Shown one piece after another: positions 7,454 to 13,824 of a stretch of DNA of 14,178 nt. Every line of letters begins with the position of its first letter. Positions within the stretch are counted from its first letter, which is position 1. Position numbers and translations under genes: made by a program. Origin of the DNA: Bacilli bacterium. Lineage in GTDB: Bacteria > Bacillota_I > Bacilli_A > RF39 > UBA660. The stretch covers positions 1-14,178 of the forward strand of contig JAEEMF010000036.1 of assembly GCA_016283075.1 (NCBI GenBank), given 5' to 3'. The notes beneath the pieces were generated by a model. It ran no database searches, was not told the DNA's origin, and saw only the letters and a program-made list of their open reading frames with translations.

Positions 7454-9202
7454 ATGGGACCATTTATTAAATCTAAAAATAGTACTGCAAGAATGATGAT
7501 AAATGTAGTAATAGCACTTATTCCGATAATATTATTCTCATTTTATAAAAATGGTGTAGTACTATTCTTAAATGGATATACTTCTTTCTTAGGAATGTTT
7601 TATCCACTTCTATTTATTTTAGTAGGAGCATTTTCTTCATTTACTTTTGAAATAGTATATGAATTATTATTTGTTAAAAGTGAAGAAAAACTAATTGATG
7701 TAATAAGAGGTACTTATGCTTTTATGCCAGGACTATTCTTATCACTAGTACTTCCTATTAATACACCAATTTATTTAGTAGTACTAGGAGCATTCTTTGC
7801 TACTATCGTAGGTAAAATGATATTTGGTGGATTTGGTAATAATATATTTAATCCGGCTTTAATAGGAGCGTTATTTATTTTATCTGCATACTCACTTGTT
7901 ATTACAAATAATGGTGGATATTTAAATAAGATGGAAATAGATACTATTAGTAGTGCTACTCCATTATCAAATTATAGTGTTATAGAAGGAATAGGAACTT
8001 ATGATGAAGTTGTTAAACCTTACGGTGGATTACAAAACTTATTTCTAGGATTTATTCCTGGATCAGTAGGTGAAACTAGTTCACTTTTATGTATAATTGC
8101 ATTTATCTTTTTAACTGCAACTGAGACTATTAAATGGAGAATTACTGCTAGTTATGTATCAGTAGTATTTATTATTTCTTTAATAATTGGATTATTTAGT
8201 GGTACTGTAACATGGTTCCCATTATTCCAGTTATTAACAGGAGGACTACTATTTGGAGCAGTATTTATGGCTACTGATCCAGTAACAAGTCCAGTTACAA
8301 AAGTAGGACAAGTTCTATATGGAATAGGATTAGGTATTATTACTGTTGCATGTAGATTCTTAACTAATTATCCAGAAGGAGTATTAACTAGTATTCTTAC
8401 TATGAATATGTTTGTATTTATTCTAGATAAAATAGGAGTTAAATCTAAACTTGATTTTAAAAAATGTATTACTCCTTTTATAGTAATGTTAATCTTTATG
8501 GTAGTAGTAACACTTACTTCATATAATAAACTTACTAAGGTAGATTTAACTGATCCTAATTATGAAATACTAAGTACTTCTAAAGTAGGGTCTAAAGTAA
8601 CATATATTGTTACTGAAAAAGGATATTCTAGTTTAATTAAGTTATCTATTACTATAGATAATGGTAAAGTAGTAGAAGGAAAACTTCTAGATCAAAATGA
8701 TTCATTCTTCCAAAGAGTAATAGATGCTGATTTTATAAATACTCTAGTATCTTCAAATAATATAAAAGATGTTGATACAGTAAGTGGTGCTACTATATCA
8801 TCAACTGCTGTAAAAAAAGCCTTTATTAATACAGTAAACGACTATAATAATGAAGGTTATAAGAAGTATATGGGTAAAGAAGTTAAAGAAGAAAAGGATT
8901 TTGTAATAAATTCTAAAAAAGAAGAAAATGATAAAACTATTTATAATGTAACTGTAAAAAGTTTTGGTGGTACTATGAATTTAGATATTACTTATTCTAA
9001 AAAGATTACTGATATTATAATAGGTGATCATACTGATAACTATATATTTAAATTAACAGAAGCAGACTTTATAAATACTGTTATTAATAATCAAGATAAT
9101 CTTGATATAGATACAGTAAGTGGTGCTACTATATCAAGTAAAGCTGTTTTAAATGCTGTAAAAGGTGTACTTATAGAAACAGGTGATATAAATGAAGGAT
9201 AA
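7454..9202 (+). CDS. rnfD: RnfD-RnfG fusion with two tandem FMN-binding domains
   Basis: The protein has 582 residues, whereas RnfD alone is usually about 300-350. Residues 1 to about 335 are RnfD: many membrane helices, GKMIFGGFGNNIFNPALIGA, and the covalent-FMN motif SSATPL with Thr169 as the likely attachment residue, ending with YPEGVLTSILTMNMFVFILD. A further helix (about 341-357, preceded by KK) and the rest look like RnfG. Two FMN_bind domains follow, each with the ApbE recognition motif DTVSGAT; the FMN-carrying residues would be Thr447 and Thr559. By the positive-inside rule both domains face outside, as RnfG does. The fused arrangement explains the absence of a normal rnfG gene. The duplicated second FMN domain is unusual. 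The ATG is preceded by an AAAGGAAG-type ribosome-binding site inside the end of rnfC. Confidence 0.93.
   Translation: MGPFIKSKNSTARMMINVVIALIPIILFSFYKNGVVLFLNGYTSFLGMFYPLLFILVGAFSSFTFEIVYELLFVKSEEKLIDVIRGTYAFMPGLFLSLVLPINTPIYLVVLGAFFATIVGKMIFGGFGNNIFNPALIGALFILSAYSLVITNNGGYLNKMEIDTISSATPLSNYSVIEGIGTYDEVVKPYGGLQNLFLGFIPGSVGETSSLLCIIAFIFLTATETIKWRITASYVSVVFIISLIIGLFSGTVTWFPLFQLLTGGLLFGAVFMATDPVTSPVTKVGQVLYGIGLGIITVACRFLTNYPEGVLTSILTMNMFVFILDKIGVKSKLDFKKCITPFIVMLIFMVVVTLTSYNKLTKVDLTDPNYEILSTSKVGSKVTYIVTEKGYSSLIKLSITIDNGKVVEGKLLDQNDSFFQRVIDADFINTLVSSNNIKDVDTVSGATISSTAVKKAFINTVNDYNNEGYKKYMGKEVKEEKDFVINSKKEENDKTIYNVTVKSFGGTMNLDITYSKKITDIIIGDHTDNYIFKLTEADFINTVINNQDNLDIDTVSGATISSKAVLNAVKGVLIETGDINEG
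8774..8800 (+). repeat. Direct repeat, copy 1, in the first FMN-binding domain
   Basis: These 27 bases encode the DTVSGATIS attachment motif and are identical to 9110-9136. The copies are 336 bases (112 codons) apart in the same frame, so this marks an internal domain duplication. Confidence 0.85.
9110..9136 (+). repeat. Direct repeat, copy 2, in the second FMN-binding domain
   Basis: Identical over 27 bases to 8774-8800. Flanking DNA is much more diverged, although ADFINT is also shared 19 or more codons upstream in both domains. Confidence 0.85.
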
Positions 9203-9293
9203 GTTAAAAAGTATTCTTGTTTTAACTATTACTGGTTTTATATGTTCAGTACTTTTATATCTAGCATTTACTTATATAGGAGGTAATCTATGA
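9192..9293 (+). CDS. Small single-helix membrane protein in the rnfG position
   Basis: This 33-codon ORF begins inside the last codons of rnfD (11-base overlap) and ends on an ATGA overlap with rnfE. The ribosome-binding site AGGTGAT (9181-9187) lies four bases before its ATG. It encodes MKDKLKSILVLT at the start, then one hydrophobic helix to about residue 28 and a short GGNL tail. Basic residues before the helix predict N-in, C-out. This resembles the N-terminal membrane anchor of RnfG, and the ORF sits where rnfG lies in C-D-G-E-A-B operons. It may be a relic of rnfG left after the FMN domain was fused to rnfD, or a functional small subunit. Its 3' end also carries the rnfE ribosome-binding site, so part of the sequence is constrained for that reason. 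Translation is inferred and not shown. Confidence 0.6.
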   Translation: MKDKLKSILVLTITGFICSVLLYLAFTYIGGNL

Positions 9294-9925
9294 AAACTAT
9301 ATTAAATGGTATTATTAAAGAAAATCCTATATTTGTTTTAACATTAGGACTATGTTCATCACTTGCTATTACAGATACAGTAGAGCATGCTTATTTAATG
9401 GGACTATGTGTTACAGTAGTACTTATCTTTTCAAACTTTATTGTTTCTTTAATTAGAAAATTAGTACCTGAGAATGTAAGAATACCTACATATATACTTA
9501 TTATTGGTACATTTGTAACAATACTTGAAATAGTACTTGATAGATATGTACCTGCTTTATATAAATCATTAAGTATATATTTACCTTTAATAGTTGTTAA
9601 TTGTATTATTTTAGGAAGAGCTCTTACAGTAGCTTCTAAGAGTAATCCGGGTATTAGTATACTTGATGGTATAGGAGTAGGACTAGGTTATACTTTATCT
9701 ATTAGTGTTATAGCACTAATTAGAGAAATCTTAGGAAGTAACAGTATTACTTTAATGAATGATATATCTTCTTTAACAGGATATATTGCTGTATATAAGA
9801 ATATTATTCCTGGAAGTATAATTCCTTTTAGTATATTAAAAGAACCATCTGGAGCATTCCTTACATTAGGACTTCTAATGGCTTTAATAAACAAAATAAA
9901 AGGAGGTAAACATGAATCTAATTAG
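9290..9925 (+). CDS. rnfE: Rnf electron transport complex subunit E
   Basis: RnfE is a polytopic membrane subunit that with RnfA forms the ion-translocating core and shares an intramembrane Fe-S centre. The 211-residue length is normal. Typical phrases are ENPIFVLTLGLC, VRIPTYILIIGTFVTILE, YVPALYKSLSIYLPLIVVNC and ILDGIGVGLGYTL. The two cluster cysteines are present as Cys22 (GLCSSLA) and Cys105 (VVNCIILGRA). The usual GLCP is changed to GLCS. Five to six helices are visible. The strong ribosome-binding site AGGAGGT (9278-9284) is five bases upstream. It overlaps the preceding small ORF by four bases and rnfA by fourteen. Confidence 0.95.
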   Translation: MKTILNGIIKENPIFVLTLGLCSSLAITDTVEHAYLMGLCVTVVLIFSNFIVSLIRKLVPENVRIPTYILIIGTFVTILEIVLDRYVPALYKSLSIYLPLIVVNCIILGRALTVASKSNPGISILDGIGVGLGYTLSISVIALIREILGSNSITLMNDISSLTGYIAVYKNIIPGSIIPFSILKEPSGAFLTLGLLMALINKIKGGKHESN

Positions 9926-10475
9926 TATATTTTTATCTGGTTTTTTAACTAGTAATGTAGTACTTAATAAATTTCTTGGTATATGTCCTTTTATGGGTCA
10001 AAGTAAAAAAGAAAAGAATGCTTTATATATGGGAGTATCAGTACTTTTAGTTATTACTTTATCAAGTATTATTACTTTCTTAATATATAACTATATATTA
10101 GTTCCTAGTAAGACAGAATATTTAAAGACAATTATGTTTATACTAGTAATAGCATTCTTAGTACAACTACTTGAATTAATATTAAAGAAACACTTTCATA
10201 AAGTATATAAAGCACTTGGTTTATACTTACCACTTATTACTACTAACTGCGCAGTACTTGGTGTTGCACTTCTTAATATTAGTAGTGGTTATAACTTTAT
10301 GGAGATGCTTGTTTATAGTGTAGCTTCTAGTTTAGGTTTTACCTTTGTAATGTATTTATTCTCTACTATTAGAGAATATCTTGATACTAAAAAATTAGGT
10401 AGTTTTAGTGGTACTCCAATAGCACTTGTAGTTGCTGCTATAATGGCCTTAATATTTGGAAGGTTTACAAGCTAA
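9912..10475 (+). CDS. rnfA: Rnf electron transport complex subunit A
   Basis: RnfA is the pseudo-symmetric partner of RnfE in the membrane core. The 187-residue length is normal. Family signatures are NVVLNKFLGICPFMGQSKK near the N terminus and YLPLITTNCAVLGVALLN in the middle. Cys25 and Cys113 are the expected ligands of the intramembrane 2Fe-2S centre. Helices are regularly spaced across the whole length. The ribosome-binding site AGGAGG (9901-9906) lies inside the 3' end of rnfE, and the last base of the rnfA stop codon is the first base of the next ORF's ATG (TAATG), so translation is probably coupled through the operon. Confidence 0.95.
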   Translation: MNLISIFLSGFLTSNVVLNKFLGICPFMGQSKKEKNALYMGVSVLLVITLSSIITFLIYNYILVPSKTEYLKTIMFILVIAFLVQLLELILKKHFHKVYKALGLYLPLITTNCAVLGVALLNISSGYNFMEMLVYSVASSLGFTFVMYLFSTIREYLDTKKLGSFSGTPIALVVAAIMALIFGRFTS

Positions 10476-10594
10476 TGGGATACTTATTAATAGTAGTTTT
10501 ATTTACACTTGTAATAATTTTAACAAGAAAGAATAGTTCTTCTTGTAAAGACTGCTCTTCTTGTAAAATATGTTTTAAAGGTGATAAAAAATGA
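10475..10594 (+). CDS. Cysteine-cluster membrane microprotein between rnfA and rnfB
   Basis: This 39-codon ORF starts on the rnfA stop (TAATG) and ends on an ATGA overlap with rnfB. One hydrophobic helix spans residues 3-17, followed by RK and a cytoplasmic tail predicted from the positive-inside rule. The tail holds Cys24, Cys27, Cys30 and Cys33 as CKDCSSCKIC, a perfect CxxCxxCxxC series like the core of a 4Fe-4S motif. A GGAAGG ribosome-binding site (10458-10463) lies eleven bases upstream. The layout recalls FeoB-associated Cys-rich membrane proteins, but the neighbours are Rnf genes. It may be an Fe-S or metal-handling accessory of the Rnf complex, possibly compensating for the missing ferredoxin domain of RnfB; this is inference. 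The 3' codons also serve as the rnfB ribosome-binding site. Confidence 0.7.
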   Translation: MGYLLIVVLFTLVIILTRKNSSSCKDCSSCKICFKGDKK

Positions 10595-10857
10595 TAGGAA
10601 TATTAATTATTACTGTAACTGCACTTGTTGCTGGAATCGTACTTTCTTTCTTTAGTGTATCTAGTGAAGATTTAACTAGTGAAATAGAGAAGAGACTACC
10701 TGGTTTAAACTGCGGAGCATGTGGTTTTGCAGGATGTAAGGGTATGTCTGAAGAAATAGTAAATAATCCTGAAGCATATAAAAAATGCCGCCTATTAAGA
10801 AAAGAAAAACTAGAAGAATTTGAAAAATATATGAGAGAAAAAGGACTTATTAAATAG
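10591..10857 (+). CDS. rnfB: Rnf electron transport complex subunit B, short form lacking the ferredoxin domains
   Basis: RnfB passes electrons between ferredoxin and the membrane part of the Rnf complex. This version has 88 residues, against roughly 190-330 in most bacteria. It has an N-terminal helix (residues 2-22), then the Fe-S domain LPGLNCGACGFAGCKGMSEE with Cys41, Cys44, Cys49 and Cys66, matching the family spacing CxxCx4Cx16C. A charged tail rich in Lys and Glu follows. The two 4Fe-4S ferredoxin motifs that normally follow are absent. The stop codon sits inside a terminator hairpin and no Cys-rich reading frame continues downstream in any frame, so this is a clean short form and not a frameshift. 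AAAGGTG (10577-10583) is the ribosome-binding site. It is the last gene of the operon. Confidence 0.88.
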   Translation: MIGILIITVTALVAGIVLSFFSVSSEDLTSEIEKRLPGLNCGACGFAGCKGMSEEIVNNPEAYKKCRLLRKEKLEEFEKYMREKGLIK

Positions 10858-10866
10858 GTCCTTTTT
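10838..10866 (+). terminator. Intrinsic terminator of the rnf operon
   Basis: The stem 10838-10846 (AAAAAGGAC) pairs with 10858-10866 (GTCCTTTTT), with extra inner pairs possible, and ends in five T. The left arm lies in the final codons of rnfB. Confidence 0.75.
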
Positions 10867-10903
10867 GAGTGTAAATATCTAGTGTAAATTGAAAGAATTA
10901 TTC

Positions 10904-10932
10904 TTGTATAAAAAATAGAGTTGTTATATAAT
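10904..10932 (+). promoter_or_regulatory. Sigma-A-type promoter of the gltX unit
   Basis: TTGTAT (10904-10909) and a perfect TATAAT (10927-10932) are separated by 17 bases. Transcription would start near 10939, leaving a leader of about 80 bases before the first gene. Confidence 0.75.
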
Positions 10933-11017
10933 AGAAGACAATTACATTAAATATTCGATTTTTAAAAAATTGTATTATTTATGTGATAAATATGTTAAAA
11001 TGAAGATGGTGATAAGA

Positions 11018-11431
11018 ATGGATGAATTAAAAGTTTCTTATGATGCAATTAGTGAAAATAATAACTTATCAGCGGAATTAAAAGACTGTTTTAAAGAGTT
11101 AGTTACTATTTTCAATAAGACTTTTAGTGGTGTCAGCTTATCAAACTTTAACGAAAGAATAAAAGGGTTAGAAATTAAAAGGGGAAACAAATATATTACA
11201 AAAGAAGCATGTGAATATAATCCAAAAGAGAATGTATTATATTTAAATGAACAATTACTTAAAAAAGCAGATGCTAAACATGAATTAATGTTTGCTCTTC
11301 TAACAATTATTTCGGCCGATGAAAACTTTTATGGGTTTGGTAATGACGAAAAATTAACTGTGTTCAATGTTGGTGTTACAGAAATGATTACTAATTTATT
11401 AGTTGGAAATGATGGTGAAGAAGATGAGTAA
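11018..11431 (+). CDS. Unrecognised 137-residue protein, possibly a catalytically dead zincin-like domain
   Basis: I do not recognise this gene by family. The ATG at 11018 is chosen because GGTGAT (11008-11013) lies four bases before it; a longer reading from a TTG at 10970 has no ribosome-binding site. The protein is soluble, with no signal peptide or membrane helix. The segment KHELMFALL (His88, Glu89, Phe92) followed about 25 residues later by FNVGVTEMITNLL (116-128) has the layout of zinc metallopeptidases that read HExxH ... NEGxTE. Here the second His is Phe and the NEG is NVG, so a metal site would be incomplete. The fold assignment is inference from pattern only. It is the first gene of the unit with gltX and overlaps the next gene by eight bases. 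Confidence 0.75.
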   Translation: MDELKVSYDAISENNNLSAELKDCFKELVTIFNKTFSGVSLSNFNERIKGLEIKRGNKYITKEACEYNPKENVLYLNEQLLKKADAKHELMFALLTIISADENFYGFGNDEKLTVFNVGVTEMITNLLVGNDGEEDE

Positions 11432-11828
11432 AAGAAGACAAGATGCAATGCATTATGTAAATTTAATTTGTGGAGGAGCAGGAATATCTCCTGACGACTT
11501 AGTAGAAGCATATTTTGATCATGCTGGTGATGCACTTCTTTCAGAATGTTTAAAGAATGCTGATAAGCCTGAAAACCTAGTAGATTTATTTGTACTAGCT
11601 GGATATGATATTACAAGAGAAGATCCATCTGCAAAATCATCTTTTGATACAATTCAAGGAAAAATAACTTCAAATTTCTGTAATGAAGAAAATATTGAAT
11701 TTTTTGAATCTAATGTAATTAATAAAGATTTAGATGAAAATGGTAATATAGTTGATTTTACTAAAGCAAAAGAAATAATAGAAACAAAGAAAAATGAAGC
11801 TTCTTTAGGATTCTCTAAAGCAGCATAG
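11424..11828 (+). CDS. Unrecognised 134-residue protein upstream of gltX
   Basis: I do not recognise the family. The ATG at 11424 is chosen over the upstream TTG 11403 and ATGs 11409 and 11412 because GGTGA (11414-11418) sits five bases before it. It overlaps the preceding gene by eight bases, so translation is probably coupled. The protein is soluble and acidic, with an N-terminal segment SKRRQDAMHYVNLICGGAGI, a helix-rich middle (LVEAYFDHAGDALLSECLKN) and a Lys/Glu-rich C terminus. There is no signal peptide or membrane helix, and no cysteine motif. It lies thirteen bases before gltX and is probably co-transcribed with it, but no functional link to glutamyl-tRNA synthesis can be read from the sequence. 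Confidence 0.75.
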   Translation: MSKRRQDAMHYVNLICGGAGISPDDLVEAYFDHAGDALLSECLKNADKPENLVDLFVLAGYDITREDPSAKSSFDTIQGKITSNFCNEENIEFFESNVINKDLDENGNIVDFTKAKEIIETKKNEASLGFSKAA

Positions 11829-11833
11829 AAGGA
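11827..11833 (+). promoter_or_regulatory. Ribosome-binding site that decides the gltX start
   Basis: AGAAGGA lies eight bases before the ATG at 11842. It overlaps the alternative ATG at 11833, which therefore has no usable ribosome-binding site. Confidence 0.65.
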
Positions 11834-11841
11834 TGTGGGTT

Positions 11842-13497
11842 ATGGACGCCTATAAGAAATTAGCGGATTTAATATTCCCAGATATAAAATTAACAATTGA
11901 AGATTATGAAAATAAATATCCTAAAAGAGATTTACCTGAAGGAGCAATTGTAACAAGATATGCACCAAGTCCAACTGGATTTATTCATATTGGAGCACTT
12001 CTTGCAAGTTTTACTGAAAGAACATTTGCTAAACAATCAGATGGGGTATTTTATTTACGTATAGAGGATACTGATACTAAAAGAACAATTGATAATGGTA
12101 TTACTACTATTATTGAAGGTTTAAAAGAGTTTGGTGTTACATTTGATGAAGGACCAGTTAGTGAAACAGAAGAATCTGGTGAGTACGGGCCTTATATTCA
12201 AAGTAATAGAAGAGAAATATATCATACTTTTATTAAACACTTAATCGCTGAAGGAAAAGCATATCCATGCTTTTGCTCAGAAGAAGAACTTGAAGAATTA
12301 AGAGAGTATCAAACTAAAAAGAAAATGCGTATAGGTTACTATGGAAAGAGTGCTAAATGTAGATATTTATCTCCAGAAGAAGCAATTGAAAGAATTGAAG
12401 CAGGAGAAAAATATGTAATTAGATTTAAATCTCCAGGTAACTTTGAAAATAAAAAGAAATTTAATGATGTTATAAGAGGTACTGTTGAAATGCCTGAAAA
12501 TGACCTTGATATAGTTATTATGAAAGGTGATGGGCTTCCAACATATCACTTTGCACATTTAGTAGATGATCATTTAATGAGATCAACTCATATCATTCGT
12601 GGGGATGAATGGTTACCTTCACTTCCAATACATGTTCAATTATTTGAAGCATTTGGATTTGAATTACCAAAATACTGTCATATTTCTCCACTTATGAAAA
12701 ATGATAATGGAGCAGTAAGAAAACTATCTAAGAGAAAAGATCCAGAATGTGCTATGAGTTATTATCATGAACTTGGAGTACCTAATGAAGCTGTTAAACT
12801 TTATTTAGCAACTATTTGTAATACTAACTTTGAAGAGTGGTACTTACAAAATAGAGATAAAGATGTAATGGACTTTAAGTTTGAATTTGATAAGATGAAT
12901 ACTAGTGGAGCATTATTTGATTTAGATAAATTAATGAATATATCTAAAACTTATATTAGTTCTTTAAAAGCTAGTGATTTATATGAAAGAGCATGTAAAT
13001 ATTTTGAAGAATATGATAAAGACTTCTACGAATTATTTACAAGAGATGCTAAGTATTCTACTGAAATACTTAATATTGAAAGAGAAACTGCTAAACCTCG
13101 TAAAGATTTAGGATGTTATGGAGATATTAAGAAAGAGTTCTGGTTTATGTATGATGAATTATTTAATGTTCCAGAAGCAGAATATGAATTTAAAAATATT
13201 ACTGATAAAGAAGAAATTAAAAAGATTTTAAATACATATATTGATAATTATTATGATCCAAGTGATGATAATGAAGTTTGGTTTAATAAGATGAAAGAAC
13301 TTTGTGATGAATTAGGATATGCTTCTAATATGAAAGAATATAAAGCTAATCCAGAAAACTTTAAAGGTAATGTAGCAGATGTATCTATGGTACTAAGAGT
13401 TGCATTAACATCTAAATCAATGACACCAGATTTACATGAACTTATGAGAATACTTGGTGTAGATAGAATTAAATCAAGATTTAATTTCTTTAATTAA
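11842..13497 (+). CDS. gltX: Glutamate--tRNA ligase (class I)
   Basis: GltX charges tRNA-Glu with glutamate using ATP in the cytoplasm; in Firmicutes it may also mischarge tRNA-Gln for amidation by GatCAB. The protein has 551 residues from this start. Class I signatures are TRYAPSPTGFIHIGALLASF with the HIGH-type motif H49-I-G-A and the KMSKS-type motif RKLSKRK (Lys294 to Lys297). RIEDTDTKRT and IIRGDEWLPSLPIHVQLFEAFGF are typical GluRS phrases. A zinc-type site is suggested by Cys143-x-Cys145 and Cys173. The length and divergent C-terminal anticodon-binding part resemble the longer clostridial GluRS type. GlnRS is less likely because of the GluRS-type phrases and the zinc-like insertion. It is the last gene of its unit and is followed by a terminator. 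Confidence 0.93.
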   Translation: MDAYKKLADLIFPDIKLTIEDYENKYPKRDLPEGAIVTRYAPSPTGFIHIGALLASFTERTFAKQSDGVFYLRIEDTDTKRTIDNGITTIIEGLKEFGVTFDEGPVSETEESGEYGPYIQSNRREIYHTFIKHLIAEGKAYPCFCSEEELEELREYQTKKKMRIGYYGKSAKCRYLSPEEAIERIEAGEKYVIRFKSPGNFENKKKFNDVIRGTVEMPENDLDIVIMKGDGLPTYHFAHLVDDHLMRSTHIIRGDEWLPSLPIHVQLFEAFGFELPKYCHISPLMKNDNGAVRKLSKRKDPECAMSYYHELGVPNEAVKLYLATICNTNFEEWYLQNRDKDVMDFKFEFDKMNTSGALFDLDKLMNISKTYISSLKASDLYERACKYFEEYDKDFYELFTRDAKYSTEILNIERETAKPRKDLGCYGDIKKEFWFMYDELFNVPEAEYEFKNITDKEEIKKILNTYIDNYYDPSDDNEVWFNKMKELCDELGYASNMKEYKANPENFKGNVADVSMVLRVALTSKSMTPDLHELMRILGVDRIKSRFNFFN

Positions 13498-13501
13498 AAA
13501 T

Positions 13502-13525
13502 AACTGCAATTATTTGCAGTTTTTT
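13502..13525 (+). terminator. Intrinsic terminator after gltX
   Basis: AACTGCAA pairs with TTGCAGTT around a TTAT loop and runs into six T (13520-13525). It starts five bases after the gltX stop. Confidence 0.85.
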
Positions 13526-13552
13526 GATATAATAAATATGTAATATAAAGTA

Positions 13553-13580
13553 TTGATATTATAACCAAATATGTTATAAT
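13553..13580 (+). promoter_or_regulatory. Promoter of the T-box/pheS unit
   Basis: TTGATA (13553-13558), a 16-base spacer and TATAAT (13575-13580), with an extended -10 TG at 13572-13573. Transcription would start near 13587, just before the conserved 5' part of the T-box leader. Confidence 0.85.
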
Positions 13581-13586
13581 ATCTCT

Positions 13587-13806
13587 AGTTGCGATGAAGA
13601 GAAGTAGTAGTAAATATAATACTTAGAGAGAACTTGTGGATGGTGAAAACAAGGAAGTAGGAGTTTATGAATTCGTCTTGGAGCGTTATAAAAGAAAATT
13701 TATAACGGTGGTGCGTTATAGCCATTAAGATAGTTATCCACAGGATAACTATGAATTAAGGTGGTACCACGTTCAAATCACGTCCTTATAGGATGTGATT
13801 TTTTTG
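13587..13806 (+). ncRNA. T-box leader with a phenylalanine (TTC) specifier
   Basis: The leader binds uncharged tRNA and lets transcription continue into the synthetase gene when that tRNA is uncharged. Stem I elements are GCGATGAAGAGAAGTAGTAG near the 5' end, AGAGAGAAC and GGTGAAAAC in the distal part. The specifier loop reads GAATTCG, giving codon TTC (13672-13674), which matches the pheS gene downstream. GTTATAAA/TTTATAAC (13685-13706) and a perfect 10-bp hairpin (13730-13752) form the linker helices. The T-box sequence AAGGTGGTACCACG (13758-13771) contains TGGT, whose last T matches discriminator A73 of tRNA-Phe. The terminator follows and overlaps this element's 3' end. Confidence 0.93.
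13775..13805 (+). terminator. T-box-controlled terminator upstream of pheS
   Basis: An 11-bp stem (13775-13785 with 13791-13801, one G-T pair), TTATA loop and seven T (13799-13805). It would form when the antiterminator at 13758-13771 is not stabilised by uncharged tRNA-Phe. Confidence 0.9.
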
Positions 13807-13824
13807 TTTATAAGGAGGAAAATT

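Noticed and set aside
10970..11017. TTG at 10970 as the start of the gene before gltX
   Set aside because: There is no ribosome-binding site before it, while the ATG at 11018 has GGTGAT at the right distance.
10858..11017. A displaced ferredoxin domain of RnfB lost by frameshift
   Set aside because: No CxxCxxCxxxC motif is present in any frame; the stretch holds a terminator, a promoter and a leader.
11833..11841. ATG at 11833 as the gltX start
   Set aside because: The only purine-rich ribosome-binding site overlaps this ATG and is correctly spaced for the ATG at 11842.
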